NCBI RefSeq assembly: GCF_025153475.1
Contig: NZ_JANZXA010000015.1
Location: 1 to 64,000, forward strand
Source of the DNA: Novosphingobium mangrovisedimenti
GTDB taxonomy: Bacteria; Pseudomonadota; Alphaproteobacteria; Sphingomonadales; Sphingomonadaceae
Direction of reading: 5' to 3'
DNA length: 64,000 nucleotides
In this document: positions 18,812-27,956 of the stretch, in pieces
Numbering within the stretch: position 1 is the stretch's first letter
Layout of the letters: each line of letters begins with the position of its first letter
Made by a program: the position numbers and the translations under genes
Notes under the pieces: generated by a model
What the model was told of the DNA's origin: nothing
Seen by the model: only the letters and a program-made list of their open reading frames with translations
Database searches by the model: none

Positions 18812-19659
18812 ATGGTGTCAGCGAAGCTGGGCTCCATGGTGCGAAACAGGGCGATTCCCCCGATCGACAGCACGATGCACATGCCGATCGAGACGGAGAG
18901 CCTGAAAGGATCGACGTCGGTCGATCCGATCGTTGCCCAGCGGAAAGCTTCAACCAGCCCGGTGACCGGGTTGAAACTGGCAAGCGTGGTCCATTTCTCG
19001 GGTATCATCCCGAAGGGGTAGGCGACCGGGGTCGCGAACAGCCAGAGCTGCGCGATGAAGTTCGTCAGATAGCGGATGTCCCGGAACCGCACGTTGAGCG
19101 CGGCCAAGGCGCTGCCGACGCCGAAGGCCAGCGTCAGGGTCAGCAGGACGATCGGAACGATGGCGATCAGGCGCCAGCTTGGAAAAAAGCCGAAAAACAG
19201 CGTCATGCCCAGCAGGAAGACGGAGGCGATGAGGAAATCGACGAAGGTGACGACGCAGGCGGAAAGCGGCAGGACGAGGCGCGGGAAATAGATTTTCTGC
19301 ACCATGTTCTGCTGGGAGACGACCGAGTTCGAAGCCGATGTCACCGAGTTGATGAAGAGCTGCCAGATGATCAGGCCGGAAAAGGCGAACAGCGGGTACG
19401 GGATGTCTCCCGTCGAAGCCTTGACGATCCGGCTGAACACGACCGTGAATATGGCCATGAACAGGAGTGGTTGCAGAAACGCCCACGCGGCGCCGAGAAG
19501 CGCCTGCTGGTAGCGGACCTTGATGTCTCTCCTGGCGAGGAAGACGACGAGATCCCTGTACGCGAGAATCTCCCTCCCGATGGACCGGTCGAGCGAACCC
19601 TTGGGGCCAATCGTGGTCAAGGGCAGGTGAGCCTCCTGTAATGTTTTGGAACGCTGCAT
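18808..19659 (-). CDS. wzm: Wzm: polysaccharide ABC transporter permease
   Basis: ABC-2-type membrane subunit of 283 aa with about six transmembrane helices (for example LLGAAWAFLQPLLFMAIFTV and LIASVFLLGMTLFFGFF). It includes the family motif RDIKVRYQQALLGAAW before the first helix and NPVTGLVEAFRW near the end. It works with the downstream Wzt in lipopolysaccharide O-chain or capsule export. The ATG at 19659 is chosen because protein-like sequence begins there, although the frame is open to 19857. It is transcribed divergently from the methyltransferase gene. Confidence 0.9.
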   Translation of the reverse strand: MQRSKTLQEAHLPLTTIGPKGSLDRSIGREILAYRDLVVFLARRDIKVRYQQALLGAAWAFLQPLLFMAIFTVVFSRIVKASTGDIPYPLFAFSGLIIWQLFINSVTSASNSVVSQQNMVQKIYFPRLVLPLSACVVTFVDFLIASVFLLGMTLFFGFFPSWRLIAIVPIVLLTLTLAFGVGSALAALNVRFRDIRYLTNFIAQLWLFATPVAYPFGMIPEKWTTLASFNPVTGLVEAFRWATIGSTDVDPFRLSVSIGMCIVLSIGGIALFRTMEPSFADTI

Positions 19660-19753
19660 GGCTTGGCCCCCGTCGCCCTGTGCCTTGGTACTTCTCCTTT
19701 GGTAGAAAGCTATTACGGTGTCTAGATCAACGGCCAAGTGGTTGGAGCGATCC

Positions 19754-20470
19754 GTGAATATAATGTCTCGAATTGACGCAAAAACGAAGTCGGCAGTCCG
19801 CATGGCTTCGAGACTGAAGTCCAGGATCAACATCAACATAGGCCAGTTCGCCAGCACGAAGCCGCTCAGCCCGTATTTCGGCTTCGATCGCGGGTTGCCG
19901 GTTGACCGGTATTACATCGAAGACTTTCTGGCCCGGAACCAGTCGGACATACAAGGCACCGTCCTGGAAGTAGGAGATGCCGCCTATTCCCGGCAATATG
20001 GTGGTGAGAGGATCAAGGTGCAGGATGTCCTGCACGTCAGTGCCGATAATCCGGAAGCGACCATTGTCGGCGACATGTCCCAGGAAGGCGTCCTTCCCGA
20101 GGGGCATTTCGATTGTCTCGTGCTGACCCAGACGCTTCATCTGATCTACGATATGCCTGCCGCCGTGCGGCAGATGCGGCGGGCCTTGCGTCCGGGTGGC
20201 GTGGCCCTGGTGACGGTTCCCGGCATCACGCCGGTCGATACGGGCGAATGGGGGCACTGCTGGTACTGGTCGCTGACACCGGCTGCGGCACGCAAGATGT
20301 TCGAGGAAGCCTTCGGAGAGGCGAACGTCACGGTTTCCGCTTATGGCAATGTCTATGCCGCGACATCGTTCCTCCACGGTGCCGCGTTGAGCGAGGTCCG
20401 CAAGGAAAAGCTGCTGCCTTACGATCCGGCTTATCCGGTCGTGGTCTGCGTGCGGGCCGTCGCGACCTGA
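19754..20470 (+). CDS. SAM-dependent methyltransferase, type 11-like
   Basis: Class I methyltransferase of 238 aa. The Rossmann core is recognisable: TVLEVGDAAYSRQYG (a loose SAM-binding loop), DMSQEGVLPEGHFDCLVLTQTLHLI and the post-motif MRRALRPGGVALVTVPG. The GTG at 19754 has a GGAG site 7 bases upstream; the ATG at 19763 is the alternative. The neighbouring Wzm/Wzt pair suggests it may methylate the terminal sugar of the exported glycan, which would fit the Wzt_C cap-recognition model. This link is inference. Confidence 0.8.
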   Translation: MNIMSRIDAKTKSAVRMASRLKSRININIGQFASTKPLSPYFGFDRGLPVDRYYIEDFLARNQSDIQGTVLEVGDAAYSRQYGGERIKVQDVLHVSADNPEATIVGDMSQEGVLPEGHFDCLVLTQTLHLIYDMPAAVRQMRRALRPGGVALVTVPGITPVDTGEWGHCWYWSLTPAAARKMFEEAFGEANVTVSAYGNVYAATSFLHGAALSEVRKEKLLPYDPAYPVVVCVRAVAT

Positions 20471-20774
20471 GGCAAGGGCGCCCGGCCGCAACCCGCTGTT
20501 CCCGGCGCCCGGTTCGTACCGGGCCCGACGACAAATTCGCGCAAACGTGCGAAACCTTGCAGGAGCGGGATAGTTAAGAACAAACCGCGCGCGGGACGAT
20601 CCGGCCATGCGGCGCCGGACAGGAAATGTTGGACTTGGACGGTCGGAAATCCGAATGGCCGGCTTCGCCGGCCTAGCTGTCCGGCGACGTCATGACTGCC
20701 CTGACCGGCAGAGGCGTGCAATCCGTCCGCGCAGGTTTCATGCCGGCGTGCGGCAAGGGGGCGACGAATCGGAT
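20471..20774. other. Intergenic region with two GC-rich hairpins
   Basis: About 300 bp between the methyltransferase and the TolC-like gene. A 7-bp perfect stem with a TCGT loop sits at 20507-20524. A second 7-bp stem closed by a UUCG-type loop lies at 20657-20673. Neither is followed by a T-run, so neither is a standard intrinsic terminator. I see no convincing gene here. Confidence 0.4.
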
Positions 20775-21848
20775 ATGCGAAGAAGCATCACACTGACGCG
20801 AAGCATGGTCCTTTCGCTTTGTCTGGCGGGCTGCGCACAGCATCAGGCGCTTCGGCCACCCACGCTGGGGGAACTGGGGCTGGAAGTCCCGGATACGCGG
20901 CTGGTCGATACGGGCGGATCGGAAGGCGAAAGGCAGGGGCTTGCCTCTTCCGTGGACTGGTGGCGCGCTTTCGATGATCCGCAGTTGAACGAACTGGTGG
21001 AGCGCGCGCTTGCGCAAAGTCCGGAAGTCCGGATTGCTGCTCTGACCCATCCGAAACAACTCGATGAACACCGGCTGGCGGTCAGTGCGGACATCGCCCG
21101 CTCCTATGTGGAACTGCGCGGGGCGCAGCAGCGCGCGGAGCGTATTCGCGAGGCGCTTGGCAGGCAGGACCAGCTGATCCGGCTCGCGGGCTTCCGTAGC
21201 GAGGCGCAGCTCGTTCCGTCGCTCGACATGGTCCGGGCCACCGCCGAGCGGGACAGGATTGCGGCCGGAATCCCCCCCGTCGAGGCCCGTATTTCGGAGC
21301 GGCTTGGACACATTGCCGCGCTGGCAGGGGACGCACCCGGTGCGTTCGGGCCGAACCTCGAGGCTGTCGGCCCGGTCCCGCGGGGGCCGGATCGGGTATT
21401 GGATGTTCCACCCGCCGAACTCCAGAGGCGCAGGCCGGACCTCGTTGCGGCCGCAAGGCGCTTCGCGAAATCGGGCTTTCTCGGATACAGGCCGGAAAGT
21501 GCCCGCATCGCCTACAAGCGGGCCGTGCTCTCGGCGCTTGAAGAGGCCCGCGCGCGCAACGCCGCGTTCCGGCAGGCAAAGGCACGCGAGATGGCGCTTG
21601 AAAAGGCGCTGGAAAGCGCCCGGCGGGCCGCGACGCTGGCCTACGACGACTATCGGCAGGGAGAGGCCGGCTATGCTGTCCTTGAACAGGCGCAAGGGGC
21701 CTTGCTGTCGGTCGAGAAATCCCTGGAACAGGCAAGAACGGCCCGGGCGTGCGCGCTGATCGATGTCTTTGAGGCGCAGGGGCCCGTTCCCGTGCGCGAT
21801 GGACAGCCGGGGAGCCGGACGGGCGATGCCGGAGCCGGCAATGAGTGA
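20775..21848 (+). CDS. Shortened NodT/OprM-family (TolC-like) outer-membrane lipoprotein
   Basis: A 357-aa relative of RND outer-membrane factors, which usually have about 460-500 aa. It has a lipoprotein signal (LCLAGC), then the family start WWRAFDDPQLNELVERAL. The two halves of the TolC repeat are present: ADIARSYVELRGAQQRAERI, and RRRPDLVAAARRF with YRQGEAGYAVLEQAQ. Compared with OprM as I remember it, roughly 80 residues are missing between VRIAAL and ADIARSYVEL, and about 60 between RRPDLVAAARRF and AVLSALEEA. Those are where the barrel hairpins of each repeat should be. The frame is intact throughout. It overlaps the membrane-fusion gene by 8 bp, so the two are coupled. Confidence 0.75.
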   Translation: MRRSITLTRSMVLSLCLAGCAQHQALRPPTLGELGLEVPDTRLVDTGGSEGERQGLASSVDWWRAFDDPQLNELVERALAQSPEVRIAALTHPKQLDEHRLAVSADIARSYVELRGAQQRAERIREALGRQDQLIRLAGFRSEAQLVPSLDMVRATAERDRIAAGIPPVEARISERLGHIAALAGDAPGAFGPNLEAVGPVPRGPDRVLDVPPAELQRRRPDLVAAARRFAKSGFLGYRPESARIAYKRAVLSALEEARARNAAFRQAKAREMALEKALESARRAATLAYDDYRQGEAGYAVLEQAQGALLSVEKSLEQARTARACALIDVFEAQGPVPVRDGQPGSRTGDAGAGNE

Positions 21849-23043
21849 AGGGAGCGCCGAGAACCGGCCCGATCTGGATGCCTTGCTGGACACGCTCCCG
21901 CGCGCGGCCTGGCGCCGCTGGGCCCTGCTTGTGGTTCTGGCGCTCGGGGCGCTTGCCCTGGTCCTGCTCGGCATGCGGTTCATCAGCGGCGGACAGGCTG
22001 CCAACTATCGCTCCGAACCGGTCGAACGCGCATCCCTCGATCTCGCCGTGGCCGGCTCGGGACGACTGGAGCCCTGGAAGGTGCGCGGCGTGGGGGCGAC
22101 GCTTGCCGGCGATGTCGAGGCCGTGCTGGTCAAGCCGGGTGACCGGGTTTTGCAAGGACAGGTGCTCGCCCGGTTGTCGTCCGCCGCGCTGGTCGAGGCA
22201 CGGGACCGGAACCGGGAACTGGTCGAGAGCCGTAGCGCCGCGCTGGCCGAGGCGGAAAGCGCGGTGGAACGCATGCGCGGCCGGCTCTCGCTATTCGCGC
22301 GCGTGCGCCGGGAATCGGATGGGCTGGCGCCATCGTCGCGCGAAATGACGGCGGCGAATATCGCGCTACGCCGCGCCGGCGAAGATCTGGAAACCGCGCA
22401 GGTCGAATTGCAGGCCGCGCGCAGGCAGGCCGATCGTATCGCCGCGCAGGTCGCTGCTACCGAGATCCGTGCGCCATTCGAGGGCGTTGTCATGCAGTCC
22501 CGGGCCGCGCCCGGCATGCGCGTCGGCCCATCATCGACCGGCAGGCCTCTTTTCGAGATTGCCGCGCCTTATGCGCGGTTGCGCATGTATGTGCCGGTCG
22601 AGCAGGCACAGGGACCGCTTCCGAAGCGAGGCGCCGCTGTGGACCTGCAAGTGGAAGGGCGTTCAGGACGCACATTCGATGCGCGGCTCGAAAGCGTGGT
22701 TTCCGATCCGGATCGGCCTTCTGCCTCGCGATCCCGTCGCTATGACCTCGTCATCGAGGTTCCCAACGCGGATCTTTCGCTACGTCCCGGGATAACGGCC
22801 CGTGCCCGCGTCGCGATCGGCGAACGCCGCGAAGGGCTGGTCGTTCCGGAAGAGGCATTGCGTTTCGCCCGGGCTGCCGATGCCGGGCACGACGCGGCCG
22901 GGGGCAGTGCCGTCTATGTTCTGGACAGCGACGGAACGCCGCGCCGTGTTCCGGTGGACCTTCAGGGGGGGGATGGCCGTGGGCGTGTCATGGTTTCAGG
23001 TGCGCTCACGCCCGGGACACACGTTATCCTCGGTCTGCGCTGA
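21841..23043 (+). CDS. Membrane-fusion protein, HlyD/MacA-type periplasmic adaptor
   Basis: A 400-aa periplasmic adaptor anchored by one helix (about 27-46). The order is: beta-barrel edge, lipoyl half-motif (GDVEAVLVKPGDRVLQGQVLARL), a coiled coil (about 115-195), second lipoyl half (IRAPFEGVVMQSRAAPGMRV), then beta-barrel and membrane-proximal domains. It is coupled to the shortened TolC-like gene. No RND or ABC pump gene is adjacent, so its inner-membrane partner is not in this window; OpgH nearby is not a known partner. Confidence 0.88.
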   Translation: MSEGSAENRPDLDALLDTLPRAAWRRWALLVVLALGALALVLLGMRFISGGQAANYRSEPVERASLDLAVAGSGRLEPWKVRGVGATLAGDVEAVLVKPGDRVLQGQVLARLSSAALVEARDRNRELVESRSAALAEAESAVERMRGRLSLFARVRRESDGLAPSSREMTAANIALRRAGEDLETAQVELQAARRQADRIAAQVAATEIRAPFEGVVMQSRAAPGMRVGPSSTGRPLFEIAAPYARLRMYVPVEQAQGPLPKRGAAVDLQVEGRSGRTFDARLESVVSDPDRPSASRSRRYDLVIEVPNADLSLRPGITARARVAIGERREGLVVPEEALRFARAADAGHDAAGGSAVYVLDSDGTPRRVPVDLQGGDGRGRVMVSGALTPGTHVILGLR

Positions 23044-23170
23044 TACGCCTGAATCGCCTGAATTGTGCGTCATTCGCGACCGGGCGATCGTGCCGGGGGG
23101 GAACAGAACGGCCAGTCATTTGTAAGTGTCATCGCATGATTAACCACGATCCCGATCCGGCAGGCGCCTG

Positions 23171-24661
23171 ATGGACCTGGCCCTATTGTCGCGACGCGAT
23201 GCCTGCATTTTCCTGGCGGGTCTGGTGTCGCTGGCGGGAACAGGCGCGGCCGCGCGGCCGACCGGGCGGTTCGGACCGTCGGTCCGGTTCAGCCGGGATA
23301 CGCTGGTCGCGCAGGCGCGCAGGCGTGCGGCGCGGGGCTATGTGCCGCCGTCGGCATGGCCCGAGGTTACGCGGGACTACGACGCCTATGGCCGGCTCGC
23401 CTATGGCGCGGCGGACCGTCTCGCGGGTCTGGTGCGCCTGATGCCGGTGTCGCACATGGCTTCCGCTCCTGTCGGCATCCATGTTGTCGAGAATGGCGCG
23501 GCGCGGACGGTGCGGTCCTTCGAGGGACTGTTCGCCGGCGGTAACAGCGCGCCGGCGGGTTTCCGGATCATGGCGCCCGATCTCGCGAGCGACTGGCTGA
23601 GCTATCTGGGCGCGTCCTACTTCCGTGCGGACGGGGCGCAGCACCAGTACGGCCTGTCCGCGCGCGGTATCGCCGTCGATACCGGGTTCGCTCGCGCGGA
23701 GGAGTTTCCACGCTTCACCGACTTCTGGATCGAGTGGCGAACCGATGCGCATTTCGTGATCCACGCCTTGCTCGACGGGCCGAGCCTGACCGGTGCTTTC
23801 ACTTTCGACTGCCACGATGGCGCGGATGGCGTGGTGCAGGCCGTGCAGGCCACGCTTTTCCTGCGCAAGGACATCGAGCGGCTTGGCATCGCGCCGGCAA
23901 CCAGCATGTTCTGGTATGGAGAGGGGCAGCGCGCGCTTGCCACCGACTGGCGCCCCGAAGTGCACGATTCGGATGGCCTCGCGGTCTGGTCGGGCACGGG
24001 AGAGCGCATCTGGCGGTCGCTCCGCAACCCGCGACAGGCGCGAACCAACAGCTTCCGCGCGGACAGCCTCAAGGGGTTCGGCCTGATGCAGCGCGACCGG
24101 CGCTTTGCCGACTATCAGGACGACGGCGTCTGGTACGATCGGCGGCCGAGCCTGTGGGTCGAGCCGGAGGGCGACTGGGGGCCGGGCGCCGTGATGCTCT
24201 ATGAGATGCCGACCGACAGCGAGACGGTGGACAATATCGTGGCCTTCTGGCTGAGCGACCGCCCGGCCAGGGCCGGCGAGCGTCGCGACCTGAGCTATCG
24301 GCTGCACTGGACCTCCGGCGATCCGGTCGATGACGGTTCGGCGCGTGTCGTCGACATCTGGACCGGGGCATCGGGAGATCCGGGCGGCCCGTCGCGCCCG
24401 GGCGCGCGCAAGTTCGTGATCGATTTTCGTGGACCCGGCCTTGCCGGGCTCGATCGCGAGTCTGGCGTTGAGCCGGTCGTGAGCCTTTCCGGGCCGGCGC
24501 TGGTCGGCCTTGCCGCCTATCCCGTCCTCGGTCAGGAGGCGCTGTGGCGAGTCGTGGTCGACGTGCGCACCGACCTCGACCAACCACGGGACTTTCGTCT
24601 TTACCTGCGCCGTGGTTCTTCGGCGCTTTCCGAAACCCTCATTCAACCGTTGCAGTCATGA
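23171..24661 (+). CDS. OpgD/MdoG-family periplasmic glucan biosynthesis protein
   Basis: A 496-aa periplasmic protein needed to shape osmoregulated periplasmic glucan. The N-terminus LLSRRDACIFLAGLVSLAG is a plausible twin-arginine signal, the export route of E. coli OpgD rather than OpgG. The family body starts at about 35 (RFSRDTLVAQARRRAARGY). It includes FRIMAPDLASDWLSYLGASYFR, GLSARGIAVDT, FPRFTDFWIEWR, LAPATSMFWYGE-like APATSMFWYGEGQR and FADYQDDGVWYDRRPSLWVEP, all classic OpgG/D blocks. The stop overlaps the OpgH start (ATGA). Confidence 0.92.
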   Translation: MDLALLSRRDACIFLAGLVSLAGTGAAARPTGRFGPSVRFSRDTLVAQARRRAARGYVPPSAWPEVTRDYDAYGRLAYGAADRLAGLVRLMPVSHMASAPVGIHVVENGAARTVRSFEGLFAGGNSAPAGFRIMAPDLASDWLSYLGASYFRADGAQHQYGLSARGIAVDTGFARAEEFPRFTDFWIEWRTDAHFVIHALLDGPSLTGAFTFDCHDGADGVVQAVQATLFLRKDIERLGIAPATSMFWYGEGQRALATDWRPEVHDSDGLAVWSGTGERIWRSLRNPRQARTNSFRADSLKGFGLMQRDRRFADYQDDGVWYDRRPSLWVEPEGDWGPGAVMLYEMPTDSETVDNIVAFWLSDRPARAGERRDLSYRLHWTSGDPVDDGSARVVDIWTGASGDPGGPSRPGARKFVIDFRGPGLAGLDRESGVEPVVSLSGPALVGLAAYPVLGQEALWRVVVDVRTDLDQPRDFRLYLRRGSSALSETLIQPLQS

Positions 24662-26487
24662 CCCCCCAGAAGCCCCTTGCCCCCGTGCCTCTGCCCCCCG
24701 AGGCCCCGCTCGACATGCCCGAACAGCGCCTGGACGGAAATCCGCCGGCGATGCGCGAAGTCGAAACGCAACCGCCCGGTCTGCTCGTCAAGCGGCTGCT
24801 GGTCATATCCGCCACAGCCGTTCTGGGGCTGGCGGCATCGACCGACTTGCGTTTTCAGCTCTCGCTGGACGGGCTGGACACGTTCGATGTCCTGCTGCTC
24901 GCGCTGTTCGTGCCGCTGGTCAGCTGGATCGCCTTCGGCTTCGTCACGTCGCTCACCGGCTTCATCAAGCTGATGAGCGGCAGCCATCCGGGCTTCGTCG
25001 CCGTGCCGCGGCCGAGGGAATTCCGGCGCCACCGCACGGCCGTCCTGATGCCGGTCTACAACGAGAGCGTGGAGGCCATCTTCGCGCGCGTGGATGCTAT
25101 GACGCGGTCGATCGCGGCGGAGGGCGGCGCTGCCGATTTCGACTTCTTCGTCCTCAGCGATTCGAACGAATTGCATGGCAGGCGCGAGGAGGAAGCCTGG
25201 GGCAGGCTCGCCCGCACCGCGCCGATGCGGATCTACTACCGCCGGCGGGCCGAGAACATCGGCCGCAAGCCAGGCAATATCGAGGAATGGGTCCGTCGTT
25301 TCGGCGGTGCCTACGAGCACATGATCGTGCTTGATGCCGACAGCATGATGAGTGGCAGCGCGATGGTGGGCCTTGCCTCGGTCATGGAGAGCAAGCCCAC
25401 GGTCGGCCTGCTCCAGACCGTGCCGATGATCATCAACGCGCGCACATTGTTCCAGCGCTGGATGCAGTTCGCGAGCCATGCCTATGGCCACATTGCCTCG
25501 GCGGGGCTGCTCTGGTGGTCGGGATCGGAAGCCAATTTCTGGGGCCACAATGCGATCGTGCGGACCCGGGCCTTCGCGGAATCCTGCGGTCTGCCCAAGC
25601 TGCCCGGGCGCCCTCCCTTCGGGGGATACATCCAGAGTCACGACATGGTCGAGGCCGCGCTGCTGCGTCGGCGCGGCTGGGCCGTCCACATGGTGATGAT
25701 CGACGGCAGCTACGAGGAATTTCCCCCCACGATCCTCGACAATGCGGTGCGCGACCGGCGCTGGGCGCAAGGCAATCTCCAGCACCTGCGCCTGCTGGCA
25801 TCGTCGGGCCTCCACTGGACCAGCCGGCTTCACCTGCTGATCGGCGCTTCGGCCTATCTCACGTCGACCGCGTGGCTGCTGCTCGTGCTGATCCAATGCA
25901 AGCTGGGCCTGAGCGGACATGAAAGCCTCGTCAGCGGCGGCTCGTCCTATCGATCGCTTGCACTGACCGCGCTCTACCTCTTCGGACCCAAGCTGATGGC
26001 GCTGGCCTGGATTCTCGCCAGCCCGGACCGGCGCGACGGGTTCGGCGGCGTGCTGGCGGTGCTTCGCTCGGCGGCGATCGAAATCGTCCTGTCCATCCTC
26101 TCGGCGCCGGTCGCCATGGTCAATCAGACAAAGGCGCTGGCGGGGCTCCTGCTCGGTATCCCGTCCCACTGGACGTCGCAGAACCGCGAGGTCGATCATA
26201 TTCCGCTGGGCACGGCCCTGTCCAAGACCCGCGAACATCTGGTCCTCGGCATGCTGTTTGTCGTTGTCGGAGTGCTCAATCCCGTGCTGGGCTTCTGGCT
26301 GTCGCCGATGATCGTCGGGTTGCTGGGCGCGCCCTGGCTGATCGCGGGGACGTCGAGCCGGTCCTGGGGTGACAGGGTCATGGCCAGCGGGACCTTCGTC
26401 GTGCCGGAGCCGGTGCTGGGCAGCACACCGCCTCATCGCTCTTCCCGCCCGGTTCACGACCATGAGGAGGCGGCGCAGGGAGCTTGA
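24658..26487 (+). CDS. opgH: OpgH/MdoH glucosyltransferase for periplasmic glucan
   Basis: Inner-membrane GT2 enzyme of 609 aa that makes and translocates the beta-1,2 glucan backbone from UDP-glucose. Two N-terminal helices (about 43-63 and 73-100) precede the catalytic domain with TAVLMPVYNE, LDADSMMSG and RDRRWAQGNLQH (the Q/RxxRW block). Four or more C-terminal helices follow. At 609 aa it is shorter than the E. coli enzyme (about 850), lacking part of the N-terminal and C-terminal extensions, as in other alphaproteobacteria. The start is fixed by the ATGA overlap with OpgD. Confidence 0.93.
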   Translation: MTPQKPLAPVPLPPEAPLDMPEQRLDGNPPAMREVETQPPGLLVKRLLVISATAVLGLAASTDLRFQLSLDGLDTFDVLLLALFVPLVSWIAFGFVTSLTGFIKLMSGSHPGFVAVPRPREFRRHRTAVLMPVYNESVEAIFARVDAMTRSIAAEGGAADFDFFVLSDSNELHGRREEEAWGRLARTAPMRIYYRRRAENIGRKPGNIEEWVRRFGGAYEHMIVLDADSMMSGSAMVGLASVMESKPTVGLLQTVPMIINARTLFQRWMQFASHAYGHIASAGLLWWSGSEANFWGHNAIVRTRAFAESCGLPKLPGRPPFGGYIQSHDMVEAALLRRRGWAVHMVMIDGSYEEFPPTILDNAVRDRRWAQGNLQHLRLLASSGLHWTSRLHLLIGASAYLTSTAWLLLVLIQCKLGLSGHESLVSGGSSYRSLALTALYLFGPKLMALAWILASPDRRDGFGGVLAVLRSAAIEIVLSILSAPVAMVNQTKALAGLLLGIPSHWTSQNREVDHIPLGTALSKTREHLVLGMLFVVVGVLNPVLGFWLSPMIVGLLGAPWLIAGTSSRSWGDRVMASGTFVVPEPVLGSTPPHRSSRPVHDHEEAAQGA

Positions 26488-26517
26488 CGGCGGCGAGCCT
26501 GCCGTAGCGAAGCTGTC

Positions 26518-27855
26518 CTAGGGAAGGTCGTGACTGGCGATCGCGGTATCGCCGGAGGACACTTCGCGCGGGGAAACGACCGATTCGCGCGATATCGCAA
26601 CGGAAATGGCAAGGTCGCCGACGACGTTGACGAGGGTGCGGAACATGTCGAGCAACCGGTCGACGCCGATCACGAGGCCGATGCCTTCCGGCGGCAGTCC
26701 GGTCAGGGCCAGCACGGTGGCGACTGCCGGCAGGGCGCCGGCGGGCACGCCCATCGTGCCCATGCCGGCCAGCGTGGCTATCGCGAAGACCAGCGCCTGC
26801 CGGTCGAGCGAAAGATCCATGCCGAAGAACTGTCCGACGAACAGCACGGTCACCGCGATGTAGATGGCGGTGCCGCTCTGGTTGGAGACGGTGCCGAGGC
26901 CGAGGACGGGCCTGACCACTCTGCCGGGCAGGCCGAGGTCGATTTCCGCCACCTTGAGCGCGGTGGGCAGCGTGGCGTTGGATGACGACGTGCTGAAGGC
27001 GATCAGCGCGGCTTCCTGGACGCTGCGAAGGAACGTCGAGGGTGCCAGATCGCCGCGCATCCACACGACGATGAAGAAGGTGATGACGATCTGCAGCGCC
27101 AGCGCCGCGATGACGACGACCACGTAGGCGCTGAGATAGATCAGCAGGTGCCAGCCGAACATCACGGTCATGTCGAACATGAAGCAGGCCACCGCGACCG
27201 GCGCGAAACGGGTCACCAGCGTCACGATCCGCATGCCGATCGCGAACAGCTGTTCGCAAGCCGCCAGCAGCAGGTTGCCGCTTTGCTTGCGCAGCAGGGG
27301 AAGCGCCATGCCGATCGCGAACGAGAGGATGACCATGGCGAGAATCCAGCCGTTCACCGAGCGGTAGCTGGGCACGAGGTTCATCAGGTTCACGGCAAGG
27401 GGCGGAACGTGGGGCGAGACCAGTTGCTGGCCGACTTCCGGAGGGATGCCGTCACCCGGCCGGAACAGGTTGGCCATGGCCAGTCCGATCAGCGCGGCTG
27501 CGGCCGAGACCGCCAGCATGTAGGCCAGCGTGGTGGCCAGAAGTCCGGGCATGCCGGCGTTCCCGCGGATACGTGAAAGTCCGCTGACGATGGCGGAGAA
27601 CAGCAGCGGTGCGATCAGCAGGAACAGCACGCTCAGGAACACCTGCTCCACCGGCCGGATCACCCACGTCAGAAACTGGAACGTCAGTGGATGATTGGGC
27701 GCGTAGAATTCGACGAGCGTGCCGGAACTGGCGCCGATGGCGAAACCGGCGAAGAGAAGAATATGCGGTTGCAGCCGCAGCCAGCGGCCAGCCGGAAGCA
27801 TCTGGTCCGTTGTCGGCCCCTCGGGAGGCCTGGTCGGGAATGCTGGTCGCCTCAT
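26518..27855 (-). CDS. DAACS dicarboxylate/amino acid:cation symporter
   Basis: Secondary transporter of 445 aa of the GltP/DctA family, importing dicarboxylates or acidic or neutral amino acids with protons or sodium. Eight membrane helices and two re-entrant loops are expected. The serine-rich hairpin (FSTSSSNATLPTALKVAE), the second hairpin (GMGTMGVPAGALPAVA) and the helix-8 motif VDRLLDMFRTLVNVVGDLA are all present. The upstream gap carries a Pho-box-like repeat and lies just beyond the histidine kinase gene on the same strand. The substrate cannot be fixed from sequence. Confidence 0.92.
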   Translation of the reverse strand: MRRPAFPTRPPEGPTTDQMLPAGRWLRLQPHILLFAGFAIGASSGTLVEFYAPNHPLTFQFLTWVIRPVEQVFLSVLFLLIAPLLFSAIVSGLSRIRGNAGMPGLLATTLAYMLAVSAAAALIGLAMANLFRPGDGIPPEVGQQLVSPHVPPLAVNLMNLVPSYRSVNGWILAMVILSFAIGMALPLLRKQSGNLLLAACEQLFAIGMRIVTLVTRFAPVAVACFMFDMTVMFGWHLLIYLSAYVVVVIAALALQIVITFFIVVWMRGDLAPSTFLRSVQEAALIAFSTSSSNATLPTALKVAEIDLGLPGRVVRPVLGLGTVSNQSGTAIYIAVTVLFVGQFFGMDLSLDRQALVFAIATLAGMGTMGVPAGALPAVATVLALTGLPPEGIGLVIGVDRLLDMFRTLVNVVGDLAISVAISRESVVSPREVSSGDTAIASHDLP

Positions 27856-27936
27856 GTGGCAATCGTCATCCTGTTTCCACGACGGCTGTTGGAATTGACC
27901 TGTCGAATTGTTGGCAGCCTTGATTGCTGCAGGAAC

Positions 27937-27956
27937 CCTGTCAGTAAGCTGTCATC
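27937..27956 (-). promoter_or_regulatory. Pho-box-like 7-4-7 direct repeat upstream of the DAACS gene
   Basis: On the plus strand it reads CCTGTCAGTAAGCTGTCATC. Two CTGTCA half-sites are spaced 11 bp start to start, the pattern bound by PhoB and many other OmpR-type regulators. It lies about 80 bp upstream of the transporter start and overlaps the end of the kinase gene. The same word occurs twice upstream of the response regulator. Confidence 0.55.

Noticed and set aside
20657..20673. Stable UUCG-loop hairpin as a terminator
   Set aside because: No T-run follows and it lies about 100 bp before a gene on the same strand; it could be structural only.
23183..26463. Long minus-strand frames opposite opgD and opgH
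   Set aside because: No domain or signal; the plus-strand genes carry clear family motifs and ATGA coupling.
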